The position numbers were made by a program, and so were the translations under genes. Below the pieces are notes generated by a model. The model ran no database searches, was not told where the DNA came from, and saw nothing but the letters and a program-made list of their open reading frames with translations. 64,000 bases of DNA from Alkalispirillum mobile. GTDB lineage: Bacteria; Pseudomonadota; Gammaproteobacteria; Nitrococcales; Halorhodospiraceae. Shown in pieces: positions 26,271 to 35,608 of this stretch (position 1 is its first letter; the number at the start of each line of letters is the position of its first letter). The stretch is taken from the NCBI RefSeq assembly GCF_003664325.1, contig NZ_RCDA01000001.1:806001-870000 (forward strand), given 5' to 3'.

Positions 26271-27092
26271 TCAACCGAAGAAGGTGCGGTGCAGCATCAG
26301 CACTGCGGTAATGAACAGAAACAGTGCAAAGGCGCGGCGCAGCTGCACCGTATTGAGGCGCATGGCCAGTTTCACGCCGTAGGGTGCGAAGAACACCGTG
26401 GCCGGGGCGATCAACAAGAAGCCGAGCAGGCTCACGTAACCGATGCTGAACGGCGGCCGGTCCGGCACCCCGAGGCCGGCCCAGAGAAACCCGATGACCC
26501 CGGGGATGGAGATGATGCAGCCGATGGCCGCGGCCGTTCCCACCGAGCGGTGCATGGGGAACCGGAGCGCCTGGAAGATGGGCACACTCAGGGTCCCTCC
26601 ACCGATGCCCATCATGGTGGAGACCGTGCCCACGAAGCCGCCGATGGCGCGCTGGCCCCAGATGCCGGGCGTTCGCTCCGCCAGATGCGGCGGCGGGGCC
26701 GCACGCGCCATGTTCAATGCCACCAGGAGAGCGACGAAACCGAACACGCCGGTCAACACCGCGCCCGAAACCCAGGCGCTCAGGGCCACCCCCAACAGCA
26801 CGCCGATCAACAGAGCCGGCCAGAGCGTTCTGAGCAGCGGAACATCCACGGTGCCATTGCGGTGGTGGTTGATGGCCGAACGGAGCGAGGTGGGCACCAC
26901 CACTGCCAACGACGTGCCCACCGCCAGGTGCATCTGGACCGCGGGGTCCACTTCCAGCAGGGTGAAGACGTAAAAGAGCACCGGCACGATGACGATACCG
27001 CCCCCCACCCCGAGCAGCCCGGCCATGATGCCGGCCAGCACCCCGGTGCCCAGCAGCCCCACGACCAGTAACACCAGCTCCAGACCATTCAT
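26271..27092 (-). CDS. TauE/SafE-family anion (sulfite/organic acid) exporter
   Basis: The 273-aa membrane protein shows the internally repeated TauE signature: AGIMAGLLGVGGGIVIVP near residue 20 and GTVSTMMGIGGGTLSVP near 155, each at the start of a four-helix bundle. The family moves sulfite, sulfoacetate or other anions out of the cell. The ATG overlaps the stop of the GGT-family gene (ATGA), so it is the last gene of the TRAP operon. The combination suggests export of a sulfur anion made from an imported compound. The substrate cannot be told from sequence. Confidence 0.87.
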   Translation of the reverse strand: MNGLELVLLVVGLLGTGVLAGIMAGLLGVGGGIVIVPVLFYVFTLLEVDPAVQMHLAVGTSLAVVVPTSLRSAINHHRNGTVDVPLLRTLWPALLIGVLLGVALSAWVSGAVLTGVFGFVALLVALNMARAAPPPHLAERTPGIWGQRAIGGFVGTVSTMMGIGGGTLSVPIFQALRFPMHRSVGTAAAIGCIISIPGVIGFLWAGLGVPDRPPFSIGYVSLLGFLLIAPATVFFAPYGVKLAMRLNTVQLRRAFALFLFITAVLMLHRTFFG

Positions 27093-28690
27093 ACGCCCGC
27101 CACTCCCCCATCGCTGCGCGGATCGGATGCGGCGAGGATGTTGCCCGCATCATCGCGCACCAGCAAGCCGGCGTGGCCCATGGCGCTGTTGCAGGCCGGC
27201 ACCACTTCCAGGTCGTGCCCCTGGCCGCGCAGGGTTTCCACCAGCGCCGGCGGGAAGTCGGCCTCCAGCTTCAGGGTGTCCGTGCCAGCGCCCCAGGTCT
27301 TGCCCAGGAGCCAGCGCGGTGCCGCCACCGCCTCGCCCGGTGATTGGTTGAACACCGCCGCACGGGCAAAGACCGCCGCCTGGGTCTGTGGCTGCCCCTC
27401 GCCCCCCATGGTGCCGTAAACCAATGTGCGCCCGTCCTCCAGGCAGGCCATGGCCGGGTTCAGGGTGTGGAAGGGCCGGCGCCCCGGGTGCAGGGCGTTG
27501 AGCGCCCCGGGGTCGAGCGAGAAACTGCAGCCACGGTTCTGCCAGGTCACCCCGGTCTCCGGGACAACCACGCCGCTGCCGAACTCGTGGAACAGGCTCT
27601 GGATGAAGCTCACGCAACGGCCCTCGGCGTCGATGGCGCCGAGCCAGACGGTATCGCCCAGGTGGGCGGGCTGCGGCCAGGGCAGCGCCCGCTCCCGGTC
27701 CACCGCATCCGCAAGGGCATCGAGCGCTTCGGGCCTGAGCCACTGCTGCGGGTCCTCCGGCAGGTGGTCCGGGTCGGTGACCACGCGGTTTCGCACCAGA
27801 AAGGCCTGCTTGATGGACTCCACCATCGCGTGCACCCACTCGGGGCTCTCGGCCGCCACCGGATGGCGCCGCTGCAGCCGGTCGAACACCCCGAGAATGA
27901 TCAACGAGGCCAACCCCTGGGTGGGCGGCGGCATATTCCAGAGCGTACCCAGGCTGTGGTTCATCTCCAGCGGCGCCACCTGACGGGCGGCATAAGCGGC
28001 CAGATCTTCAGGCTGCAGCGGGCTGCCGGCGGCAGCCAGCCCCTCGCCGAGCGCCCGGCCCAACTCGCCGGTGTAGAAATCCTGCAGCCCCGCACGGGCG
28101 AGCCGCTCCAGCGTGTCGGCCAGTGCCGGCTGACGGAACCCCTCCCCGGGCACCGGCAAGGCCCCGCCGGGCAGGAAATGCGCATCGAACCCCGGTTGGG
28201 GGGCCAGCTCGCTGTGCTTGTCCCGTGTAGCCTCGGCCTGACTGCGGGTCATGGCAAAGCCGTCGCGGGCATGGACAATGGCCGGTGCTAGCAGGCGACC
28301 CAGGGGCAAGCGACCGCCCCACTCCGCCTCGCTCAGCGCCAGCGCCTTCCGCCAGCCGGCCACCGTCCCGGCCACCGTATTGGCGGCCACCGGCCCGCGG
28401 TGGGGGATCTCGTCCAGGCCCTGCTCGCGGTACCAGGCCGGGGTGGCCCGGGCCGCCGCCGTGCCACAGGCCTCCACGCCGAGCGGTGCCTTGCCGGGCT
28501 CACGCAGCAACCAGAAGCTGTCGCCCCCGAGCCCGTTCATGTGGGGGTAGACCACCGCGATGGTGGCCGCCGCGGCCACCATGGCCTCAATGGCGTTTCC
28601 TCCCTCCTCCAGCACCCCGGCACCGGCCTCCGCTGCCAGATAGTGCGGTGCCGTGACCGCTGCCCGCAGCGGCTCATTATTGGCAAGCAT
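27089..28690 (-). CDS. Gamma-glutamyltransferase family protein
   Basis: The start at MLANNEPL gives 533 aa with GGTGGAG 8 nt upstream. N-terminal family features include AGAGVLEEGGNAIEAMVAAA and the conserved NGLGGDSF. The autocleavage Thr is probably in GDTVWLGAID near residue 340, followed by QSLFHEFGSGVVVPETG and FHTLNPAMA. Family members are N-terminal-nucleophile hydrolases that cleave gamma-glutamyl bonds or act as acylases. There is no clear signal peptide, unlike periplasmic Ggt. It follows dctM and overlaps tauE by 4 nt, so the imported TRAP substrate or its product may be processed here. Confidence 0.85.
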   Translation of the reverse strand: MLANNEPLRAAVTAPHYLAAEAGAGVLEEGGNAIEAMVAAAATIAVVYPHMNGLGGDSFWLLREPGKAPLGVEACGTAAARATPAWYREQGLDEIPHRGPVAANTVAGTVAGWRKALALSEAEWGGRLPLGRLLAPAIVHARDGFAMTRSQAEATRDKHSELAPQPGFDAHFLPGGALPVPGEGFRQPALADTLERLARAGLQDFYTGELGRALGEGLAAAGSPLQPEDLAAYAARQVAPLEMNHSLGTLWNMPPPTQGLASLIILGVFDRLQRRHPVAAESPEWVHAMVESIKQAFLVRNRVVTDPDHLPEDPQQWLRPEALDALADAVDRERALPWPQPAHLGDTVWLGAIDAEGRCVSFIQSLFHEFGSGVVVPETGVTWQNRGCSFSLDPGALNALHPGRRPFHTLNPAMACLEDGRTLVYGTMGGEGQPQTQAAVFARAAVFNQSPGEAVAAPRWLLGKTWGAGTDTLKLEADFPPALVETLRGQGHDLEVVPACNSAMGHAGLLVRDDAGNILAASDPRSDGGVAGV

Positions 28691-28769
28691 GGTTTTGTCT
28701 CCACCTGTTCTCAGTTGATTGGATGCGCCTTGCATTCTTTTCACAGGACCGGTTCCCGGTCCACCCGGG

Positions 28770-30095
28770 TCACCAGCCGATCAGCTCCGGCAACCAGAGC
28801 ACAATGCCGGGGAAGTACATCAATACCGCCAGCGTGATGATCTGAATGGCCACGAAGGGCACGGCACCACGGTAGATCTCGCTGGTCTTCACATCGGGCG
28901 GTGCCACGCCCTTCAGGAACAGCAGCGACCAGCCGAAGGGTGGCGTCAGGAAGGAGGTCTGCAGGTTCATGGCGATCAGGATGGCCACCCACACCATGGA
29001 GATCTCGGGGTTACCGCCCAGGAAGGGCAGGAACAGTGGCACGGCGATGTAGCTGATCTGAATCCACTCCAGGAAGAAGCCCAGAAAGAAGATCAGGACC
29101 AGCATGAAAATCAGCGTGCCGTAGAAGCCACCCGGCACCCAGTCGAACATCGCCTGCACGAGCAACTCCCCGTCCAGGCCCCGGAACGCCAGGGCAAAGA
29201 CCTGCGATGCGATCAGCACGAAGAAGATCATGCAGCTGATCCTCAACGTCATGGTCACCGTCTCGCTGAACACCGTCCGGTTCAGCCGCCCGGTGAACAG
29301 GGTCAGCAGGAAGGCCCCCACCGCGCCCACCGACGCGGCCTCGGTGGGCGCGGCAACGCCGCCGACAATGGAGCCGAGCACTGCAAAGACCAGACCCAGG
29401 GGCGGCAAGACCACGATGGCCAGATCCTTGGCCAGCGCCATCCGGCTGACCGAAGCCCGCTCCTCGGCGGAGATCGCCGGCACATCCCCGGCGGAGAAGA
29501 ACGCCAGCGCCAGCAGGTAGGCCAGATAAAGGCCGGAGAGCAGCAGCCCCGGAACCAGCGCGGCGGCGAACAGGCTGCCGACGGAGATGTTCATGATATC
29601 CGCCAGCACCAGCAACACCAGGCTGGGCGGAATGATCTGGCCCAGGGTCCCGGCCGCGCAGATGGTCCCGCAGGCCACGCTTCGCTTGTACCCCCGCCGG
29701 ACCAGGGTGGGCAGTGCCATCAGGGTGAGCGTGACGATCGCCGCGCCGACTATGCCGGTCGCGGCCCCCAGCAGCACGCCCACCAGGATCACGGCAAGGG
29801 CCATGCCGCCGGGCAGGCCGCCACAGGCGTGGCCGATCACGTCCAGCATTCGCTCGGCTATTCGCGACTTCTCCAGCATCACCCCCATGAAGACGAACAG
29901 GGGGATGGCCAGCAGGGTGTAGTTGGTGATCACCCCGTAGATCCGCGAGGGCAGCAGCTCGAAGAGCCAGCCCTCGAAGCCGATGAAGCCGAACACGAAC
30001 CCGGTCGCGGCGATGGCGAAGCCCACCGGCATGCCGGTGAGCACCAGCACGAAAAAGCCGATGATCATCGCCAGCGCATAGTATTCAAGCGGCAT
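28770..30095 (-). CDS. dctM: TRAP transporter large permease subunit (DctM family)
   Basis: The 441-aa protein has about 12 hydrophobic helices and the DctM patterns MPVGFAIAATG, TLLAIPLFVFMGVMLEKS, GAATGIVGAAIVTLTLMALP and IIPPSLVLLVLADI. It is the transport subunit that works with DctQ and the binding protein DctP, using the Na+ gradient. It begins 4 nt after the dctQ stop. It precedes the GGT-family gene by about 80 nt. Confidence 0.93.
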   Translation of the reverse strand: MPLEYYALAMIIGFFVLVLTGMPVGFAIAATGFVFGFIGFEGWLFELLPSRIYGVITNYTLLAIPLFVFMGVMLEKSRIAERMLDVIGHACGGLPGGMALAVILVGVLLGAATGIVGAAIVTLTLMALPTLVRRGYKRSVACGTICAAGTLGQIIPPSLVLLVLADIMNISVGSLFAAALVPGLLLSGLYLAYLLALAFFSAGDVPAISAEERASVSRMALAKDLAIVVLPPLGLVFAVLGSIVGGVAAPTEAASVGAVGAFLLTLFTGRLNRTVFSETVTMTLRISCMIFFVLIASQVFALAFRGLDGELLVQAMFDWVPGGFYGTLIFMLVLIFFLGFFLEWIQISYIAVPLFLPFLGGNPEISMVWVAILIAMNLQTSFLTPPFGWSLLFLKGVAPPDVKTSEIYRGAVPFVAIQIITLAVLMYFPGIVLWLPELIGW

Positions 30096-30099
30096 GGTC

Positions 30100-30660
30100 T
30101 CAGGCCCCCTTCAGCGCCGCAGCCTGGCTGCGTTGCAGCCAAAGGGCGTGATAGTGATAGACCAGCTTGCGGCCGTTGGTCAGCGTTTGCGCCAGGGCCT
30201 CGATGGCCACGAAGACAAAGCCCACCACCACCAGCGCCTTGGGAATAAAACGCCAGGGCAGTCCGGAGGAGTTCGGCGACCGCTCACCCCTCACAAAGGA
30301 GCTCTCTGCGAAGGGGTAACCGAAATAGATAATCAGCGCGGCGCAGGGCAGTGCCACAAGCAGCGCCGTGAGGAAGTTGAGCCAAAGCGTGCCGGTGCGG
30401 TTGAAACGGTGCGAAATGATGTCCACCCGCACGTGGTCATCGTTGCGCATGGCATAGGCGATACCGAGCATGGCCGAGAAGGCCAGCAGGTACCACTCCA
30501 GCTCCTGCGCCCAGACCGCACCAAAGCCGAATGCATAGCGGGCCACCACGTTGCCGAAGACCAGCATCACCATGGCCACCAGCGCCACCCCGGCCAGCAG
30601 GCCCGCGAGCCCGCTGATGCGGTGCAGCCAGGTTTCGAGAAATAGCGTCGTGCGCAGCAT
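30100..30660 (-). CDS. dctQ: TRAP transporter small permease subunit (DctQ family)
   Basis: The start at MLRTTLF has GGGAG 8 nt upstream and gives 186 aa. Four hydrophobic segments and the motif GNVVARYAFGFGAVWAQELEWY, cut here as GNVVARYAFG and WAQELEWYL, identify DctQ. DctQ is required for coupling binding protein and DctM. It lies between dctP and dctM in the same direction. A hairpin in the gap to dctP may lower its expression relative to the binding protein. Confidence 0.92.
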   Translation of the reverse strand: MLRTTLFLETWLHRISGLAGLLAGVALVAMVMLVFGNVVARYAFGFGAVWAQELEWYLLAFSAMLGIAYAMRNDDHVRVDIISHRFNRTGTLWLNFLTALLVALPCAALIIYFGYPFAESSFVRGERSPNSSGLPWRFIPKALVVVGFVFVAIEALAQTLTNGRKLVYHYHALWLQRSQAAALKGA

Positions 30661-30672
30661 GACAGTTCTCCC

Positions 30673-30693
30673 GGGGGTGCAGGACGCACCCCC
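30673..30693. terminator. Intra-operon hairpin between dctP and dctQ
   Basis: GGGGGTGC and GCACCCCC pair over 8 bp around AGGAC. Placed between the stop of dctP and the start of dctQ, it could act as a partial terminator or an mRNA 3'-end stabiliser, which would yield more binding protein than permease. No T-run follows. Confidence 0.45.
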
Positions 30694-30728
30694 ACGGTGT
30701 GGATTGGGCATCAGGAAAGAGGGAGGGC

Positions 30729-31850
30729 TTAGCCGAGCATCTTCCGACCCTTGTCACGAATCTGGGTCTGGAAGATGGTCTCGCTGTTCTCCTGCCACTC
30801 GTCGTGCTTCTTCTTGAAGGTCCAGAAGGACTCATTGACCTTCTTCACCAGCGGGTCCTTGGCGGACTCATCGCTCATGATGTCGCGGGTCGCTTCGAAC
30901 AGCGCGTCGATGACATCCTCGGGCAGGGCCTCGAACTTCACCCCGTGGTTCTGGATCAGGTCCTGCAGCGCCTCGCCGTTGCGCGCCTCAAGCCAGGCGT
31001 GGGAGGTGAGGTTGCACGCCTGGGCGGCGTTCTTGATCACCGCCTGCAGGTCGGCCGGCAGCTCGCCGTAGGCATCCCGGTTGATGGCGACCTCGGTGGT
31101 GGTGCAGGGCTCGTGCCAGCCACTGGAGTAGTAGTAATCGGCCGCGTTGTGCAGACCGAGCTCCCGATCCAGGTAGGGACCGACCCACTCGGCGGCATCG
31201 ATGGCGCCACGCTCCAGGGCGGGGAAGATCTCACCGCCGGGCAGCAGTCGGGCGTTGGCACCGATCGCGTTGTAGACATCGCCGGCCAGCCCGGGCATCC
31301 GGATATTCAGGCCACGGAAATCATCCAGGCTCTCTACCGGGTTACGGAACCAGCCCACCGGCTGCACCCCGGTGCAACCCACAGCGAAGGGGATCAGGTT
31401 GAAGGGCTCGTACACCTCCTTCCAGAGCTCATAGCCGCCACCGTCGGTCAGCCAGGCATTGAAGCCCTGAAAGGTCATGCCGAAGGGCACCGTGGTGAAG
31501 TACTGCGCCGCCCAGCTCTCACCGGCCCAGTAGTAGGAGCAGCCGTGGTTGAGCTGGACCTGCCGACCCCTGGACGCCGCATCGAAACCGTCGAACGCCG
31601 GCACTAGCTCATCCGCTGCATAGACGCGGATCTGGATACGGCCATCGGACATCTCTTCCACCCGCTTGGCGAAGTCCGTCGCGCTGCCCGGTCCGGTCTG
31701 ATAGAACGGCAGCCCTGCGGGCCAAGTGGTGGTCATCCGCCACTGGAAGGTCTCCCGCGCCTTTACGACGGCCGGCGCTGCCACCGTGCCCGCGGTCACG
31801 GCGGCCGCGGAGCCGCCCAGCTTGAGGAACTTGCGTCGATTGATGGTCAT
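30729..31850 (-). CDS. dctP: TRAP transporter substrate-binding protein, Tat-exported, 2-oxoacid/lactate-like
   Basis: The ATG with AGGAG 8 nt upstream gives 373 aa. It opens with a twin-arginine signal (NRRKFLKLGG followed by an Ala-rich h-region), so the folded protein is exported to the periplasm. The mature part matches DctP: TWPAGLPFYQTGPG, FRGLNIRMPGLAGDVY, and AAEWVGPYLDRELGL with YYYSSGWHEP. The last pattern recalls TakP and lactate-binding relatives, which bind 2-oxo or 2-hydroxy monocarboxylates; this is a memory-based comparison. It starts the operon dctP-dctQ-dctM-ggt-tauE. Confidence 0.9.
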   Translation of the reverse strand: MTINRRKFLKLGGSAAAVTAGTVAAPAVVKARETFQWRMTTTWPAGLPFYQTGPGSATDFAKRVEEMSDGRIQIRVYAADELVPAFDGFDAASRGRQVQLNHGCSYYWAGESWAAQYFTTVPFGMTFQGFNAWLTDGGGYELWKEVYEPFNLIPFAVGCTGVQPVGWFRNPVESLDDFRGLNIRMPGLAGDVYNAIGANARLLPGGEIFPALERGAIDAAEWVGPYLDRELGLHNAADYYYSSGWHEPCTTTEVAINRDAYGELPADLQAVIKNAAQACNLTSHAWLEARNGEALQDLIQNHGVKFEALPEDVIDALFEATRDIMSDESAKDPLVKKVNESFWTFKKKHDEWQENSETIFQTQIRDKGRKMLG

Positions 31851-32252
31851 TGGCTTTTCTCCTGCAGAGATCCGATAGTCCGCACGACCGGGGTCGCGCT
31901 TGGAGATACGGTCAGCAAGAGCCGGGCCAAACCCCGGAAAAACGACATAGGCTATTGTTATAAAAAGCGAAAAAACATCAGAACCATCACCCACAAGCGC
32001 CCCCGCTCTTGCACCAGCCCGAGGCCCGGCACCCGGTCAGCCGTTGGCCGGAACGGGGGGCTCAGACGTCGCTGGGCACCATTCCGTGCAGCACCTCACC
32101 CTTGGCCGATACAAATGGTCAGTCCGCCACGTCATGTGGTTGACAACCGGTCGCAATGCGCCGCATCGGCGCGCCCGCACCTTTTTGGTGCGCCCGAAAC
32201 CGCTGCCATCGTGCTACGCTGCTGCCGGTTACACGCACGGGAGGAACCACCG
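31851..32252. other. Divergent region between the TRAP operon and ttrS
   Basis: On the minus strand, TATAAC (31957-31962) lies in an AT-rich stretch about 110 bp before dctP and may be its -10; the -35 is poor. On the plus strand a perfect TTGACA occurs at 32140-32145 but no good -10 follows at 16-18 bp. GGGAGGA at 32239-32245 is the ribosome site of ttrS. No gene is seen. Confidence 0.4.
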
Positions 32253-34109
32253 CTGAGAGCCCTCACCCTGGCCATTGCCCTGCTCCCGCTGCTCTGTGCC
32301 CTGCCCCCGGCAGCGGGCGGCCCGGACACCGGCGCTGGCGGCCTACCCACCGCGGCCGCGCCCACCACCCCGGCGAACGCCCAGCCCCTCCGGATCGGTG
32401 TACTCGCCTGGCGCGGGTCTGAGCGCGCCCTCTCGAGCTGGATGCCCACCGCCGAACACCTGCGTGAACGCCTGCCCGACCATGCGATCCGCCTGGTCCC
32501 CCTGGGGCTCGAGGAGATGGAAACGGCCGTCGCCAGCGGCGAACTGGACTTTCTCATCACCAACCCCGGGCACTACGTTCACCTGGAGAACACCCACGGC
32601 GTCGGGCGCATCGCCACCCTGGAGACCCACACACTGCAGACGCCCAGCCAGGCCCTGGGCTCCGTGGTGATCGCCCGGGCGGACCGTGATGACCTGCAGG
32701 CGCTCAGTGACCTGGCCGGCCAACGGCTCCTGGCCGTCTCCCCCGAGGCCTTCGGCGGCTTCCAGATCATCCAGGACGAGTTGCGCCGGGTGGGCATCCA
32801 ACCGCGGCGCGATCTGCAGGAGTTGCGCTACACCGGCTTTCCCATGGACCAGATCGTCGACCAGGTGCGGGTCGGGGCGGCAGACGCCGGTATCATCCGA
32901 AGCTGCCTGCTGGAAAGCCTGGTGGCGGAGGGCCTGGTTGAGCCGGAGCAGTTCCGGGTGGTGGGGGAGCGCGCCGAGCCGGGCTTCCCCTGCCGGCTGT
33001 CGAGCCGGCTCTACCCCGATTGGCCCTTCGCCCGCCTGGCCCATACCGATCGTGACCTGGCGCGGCGCGTGGCCATCGCGCTCATGGAGATGGCACCGCC
33101 CGAAGACAGCGAGGCCCTGGGCTGGACGGTGCCGCTCTCCTACCAACCGGTCAACGAGCTGTTTGAGCGCTTGCGCATCGGCCCCTACGCCGACTTTCCA
33201 GAGAACCCGCTGGCGGAACTGCTCTACCGCTACCGCTGGCCCCTGCTGGCGGGCCTGCTGGTGATGCTGATCGGCTTCGGCCACCACGTGCGGGCGGAAT
33301 ACCTGATCCGGCAACGCACTCAGGCGCTGCACGAGACCATGCGCCAGCGCGAGGCCGCCGAGGAGGCCGCCCGCCACCGCCAGGAAGAGCTGGCCCACGT
33401 GGCGCGCATCAGTACCATGGGGGAGCTGGCGGCGGGCCTGGCGCACGAGCTCAACCAACCCCTCGCTGCCATCGTCAACTACGCCAACGGCTGCCGCCGC
33501 TACCTGGAGCCCATGGACGAGCGGCAGGTACCGCAGAAGGCCCGGCTACTAGAGGCCACAAGGCATATCGCCGAGCACGGTGGGCAGGCGGCGGAGGTCA
33601 TCCGCAACCTGCGCGCCTTCCTGCGCAAGGAACCGGGCGAGTTCCGGCCAGTGGATGTCAACCAGATCATCGATGAGGCGCTGGGCTTCATGGCGGTCGC
33701 CCTGCGGCGGGCGGAGACCCGGGTGGAATGCCGACTGGGCACGGGCCTGCCGCCGGTACGGGGCAATTCGGTGCAGCTGGTCCAGGTGCTGCTGAACCTC
33801 CTGAGCAACGCCCTGGAGTCCCAGGCCGAATTGCCCGCAACAGCGCGTTTCATCCATCTTTCCAGCGAACGTGCCGGCGATCGGGTGCGCATCACCGTGG
33901 CCGACCCCGGCGAGGGCATGGCCGACGCCGTCCGTGCCCGCGCCTTCGAGCCCTTCTTCACTACCAAGGACCGGGGCATGGGGCTCGGGCTCTCCCTCAG
34001 CCACTCGCTGGTACAGGAGCACGGCGGGCGGCTGAGCCTGCGCCCCCGCAAGTCTGGGGGTACACTGGCCACCATCGAACTGCCGCTGCAGGAGGAGACC
34101 GACGCATGA
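32253..34109 (+). CDS. ttrS: Tetrathionate-sensing histidine kinase TtrS
   Basis: The protein joins a signal peptide (ALTLAIALLPLLCALPPAAG), a periplasmic PhnD-like binding domain (about residues 40-300, LRIGVLAWRG, DFLITNPGHYV), a membrane helix (LLAGLLVMLIGFGHHV) and a FixL-like kinase. The H-box is LAHELNQPLAAIVNY, then N-box LLNLLSNALE and G-boxes DPGEGM and MGLGLSLSHSLVQ. The binding domain fused to a kinase is typical of TtrS, which detects tetrathionate and phosphorylates TtrR. The best ribosome site (GGGAGGA) is 7 nt before a CTG at 32253, giving 618 aa. A GTG at 32211 is the alternative start. It overlaps ttrR by 4 nt (ATGA). Confidence 0.88.
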   Translation: MRALTLAIALLPLLCALPPAAGGPDTGAGGLPTAAAPTTPANAQPLRIGVLAWRGSERALSSWMPTAEHLRERLPDHAIRLVPLGLEEMETAVASGELDFLITNPGHYVHLENTHGVGRIATLETHTLQTPSQALGSVVIARADRDDLQALSDLAGQRLLAVSPEAFGGFQIIQDELRRVGIQPRRDLQELRYTGFPMDQIVDQVRVGAADAGIIRSCLLESLVAEGLVEPEQFRVVGERAEPGFPCRLSSRLYPDWPFARLAHTDRDLARRVAIALMEMAPPEDSEALGWTVPLSYQPVNELFERLRIGPYADFPENPLAELLYRYRWPLLAGLLVMLIGFGHHVRAEYLIRQRTQALHETMRQREAAEEAARHRQEELAHVARISTMGELAAGLAHELNQPLAAIVNYANGCRRYLEPMDERQVPQKARLLEATRHIAEHGGQAAEVIRNLRAFLRKEPGEFRPVDVNQIIDEALGFMAVALRRAETRVECRLGTGLPPVRGNSVQLVQVLLNLLSNALESQAELPATARFIHLSSERAGDRVRITVADPGEGMADAVRARAFEPFFTTKDRGMGLGLSLSHSLVQEHGGRLSLRPRKSGGTLATIELPLQEETDA

Positions 34110-34750
34110 GCCCAGCCAACAGCGACCGGGTCTGGGTGGTGGAAGACGACGAGCGGGTCCGTCGTTCCCTCACCTGGCTGCTGGAGTCGGTCGGCCTGGC
34201 GGTGCACGAGTTTCCCGGCGCCGAGCCCTTCCTGGAGGCGTTGGACCCGACCCGACCGGGCTGTGTCCTGCTGGATATCCGCATGCCCGGGATGGGAGGG
34301 CTGGAGCTACAGCAGTTGCTGGCCCGCGACCACCCACTGCTGCCGGTCATCCTGATCACCGGCCACGGCGATGTCCCCATGGCCGTGCGTGCGCTGAAGG
34401 CCGGCGCCTACGACTTTTTTGAAAAACCCTTCAACGACCAGGAACTCCTGGAGCGGGCGCAAGCCGCCATCCAGCAACACCGGGCCGCCCTGGCTGAAGC
34501 CGCCAGCCGCGCAGGCATTGAGCAGCGCATCGCCCGCCTCACCCCCCGGGAGCGGGACGTGCTCGCGCTGATGCTGGAGGGGGCGCCGGGCAAGGTCATG
34601 GCCGCCCGCCTGCACATCAGCCCCCGCACCGCGGATGTCCACCGCCACAACGTGATGGAGAAGATGGAGGCCGCCTCCCTGGCGGAACTGATCCAGCTCT
34701 GCCTGGCGGCCGGGCTGAAGCCCGGGCAGCCCGCCGAGGGCAACCACTGA
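34106..34750 (+). CDS. ttrR: Response regulator TtrR (FixJ type)
   Basis: The 214-aa protein has a receiver domain with the acidic pair VVEDDE, the phospho-acceptor Asp in VLLDIRMPGMGG, Thr in LITGHGD and Lys in FFEKPFND. A LuxR/FixJ helix-turn-helix follows from about 145 (LTPRERDVLALMLEG, ISPRTADVHRHNVMEKM). Its ATG overlaps the stop of ttrS, so the pair is co-translated. TtrR should activate ttrBCA, which starts 142 bp downstream. Confidence 0.92.
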   Translation: MSPANSDRVWVVEDDERVRRSLTWLLESVGLAVHEFPGAEPFLEALDPTRPGCVLLDIRMPGMGGLELQQLLARDHPLLPVILITGHGDVPMAVRALKAGAYDFFEKPFNDQELLERAQAAIQQHRAALAEAASRAGIEQRIARLTPRERDVLALMLEGAPGKVMAARLHISPRTADVHRHNVMEKMEAASLAELIQLCLAAGLKPGQPAEGNH

Positions 34751-34892
34751 CCCCCACCGCAATACCCGAGTGTTTTAATAACCTACCAGTAATTCCTTTA
34801 GACCGACGCGGAAACCCCACAATATCCGCGCCTACGCCCCCCGCCGTACGCTGACTTCCAATGGCATCGAAACCACCCCGGGAGTCAGCACC

Positions 34893-35603
34893 ATGAAGAT
34901 CAACCGCCGTAGCTTCCTGAAAAGTGCCGGGGTTCTGGCAGCCGGCACGGCCAGCGCCCCGGCGGCCGCCGCGGAGGCCGCCGCCGAGCCCACACCCCGA
35001 TGGGCGATGCTCATTGACTTGCGCAAGTGCATCGGCTGCCAGGCCTGCACCGTATCCTGCATCCACGAAAACGCCGTCCCCGAGGACAGTTACCGCACCG
35101 TGGTGACCACCTACGAGGTGGCCTCAGAGGGGCGGGTGGACGCTTACATGCTACCCCGCCTGTGCAACCACTGCGCTAATCCCCCCTGCGTCCCGGTCTG
35201 CCCGGTCGGCGCCACCTGGGCCGAGCCGGGCGGCGCGGTGCTGGTGGACAACGAGCGCTGCGTCGGTTGCGGCTACTGCGTCCAGGCCTGTCCCTACGAC
35301 GCCCGCTTCATCAACCACGAGACCCAGACCGCCGACAAGTGCACCTTCTGCCTGCACCGAGTCGAGGCGGGACTGCTCCCGGCCTGTGTCGAGAGCTGCG
35401 TGGGGGGTGCGCGCATCTTCGGGGATCTGAACGAGCCGGACGGCGACCTGCGCCGGGCCATGGACGAGGCCGAATCGCTCAAGGTGCTGCGCCCGGAACA
35501 GGGCACCGCACCCCACGTCTTCTACATCGGGCTGGAACCGGAGTTTGCCGGCGACGTGGACGCCGAGCCAGTGCTCTGGGACGCCCGCGCCGAGCGGAGG
35601 TAA
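34893..35603 (+). CDS. ttrB: Tetrathionate reductase iron-sulfur subunit TtrB
   Basis: The 236-aa protein begins with a twin-arginine signal (NRRSFLKSAG). Four cysteine groups for four [4Fe-4S] clusters follow: CIGCQACTVSC, CNHCANPPCVPVCP, CVGCGYCVQACP and CTFCLHRVEAGLLPAC. It passes electrons from the membrane subunit TtrC to the catalytic subunit TtrA on the periplasmic side. The 142-bp gap before it should contain the TtrR-dependent promoter; I could not pick out a site. ttrC starts 5 nt after its stop. Confidence 0.93.
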   Translation: MKINRRSFLKSAGVLAAGTASAPAAAAEAAAEPTPRWAMLIDLRKCIGCQACTVSCIHENAVPEDSYRTVVTTYEVASEGRVDAYMLPRLCNHCANPPCVPVCPVGATWAEPGGAVLVDNERCVGCGYCVQACPYDARFINHETQTADKCTFCLHRVEAGLLPACVESCVGGARIFGDLNEPDGDLRRAMDEAESLKVLRPEQGTAPHVFYIGLEPEFAGDVDAEPVLWDARAERR

Positions 35604-35608
35604 TCGCC

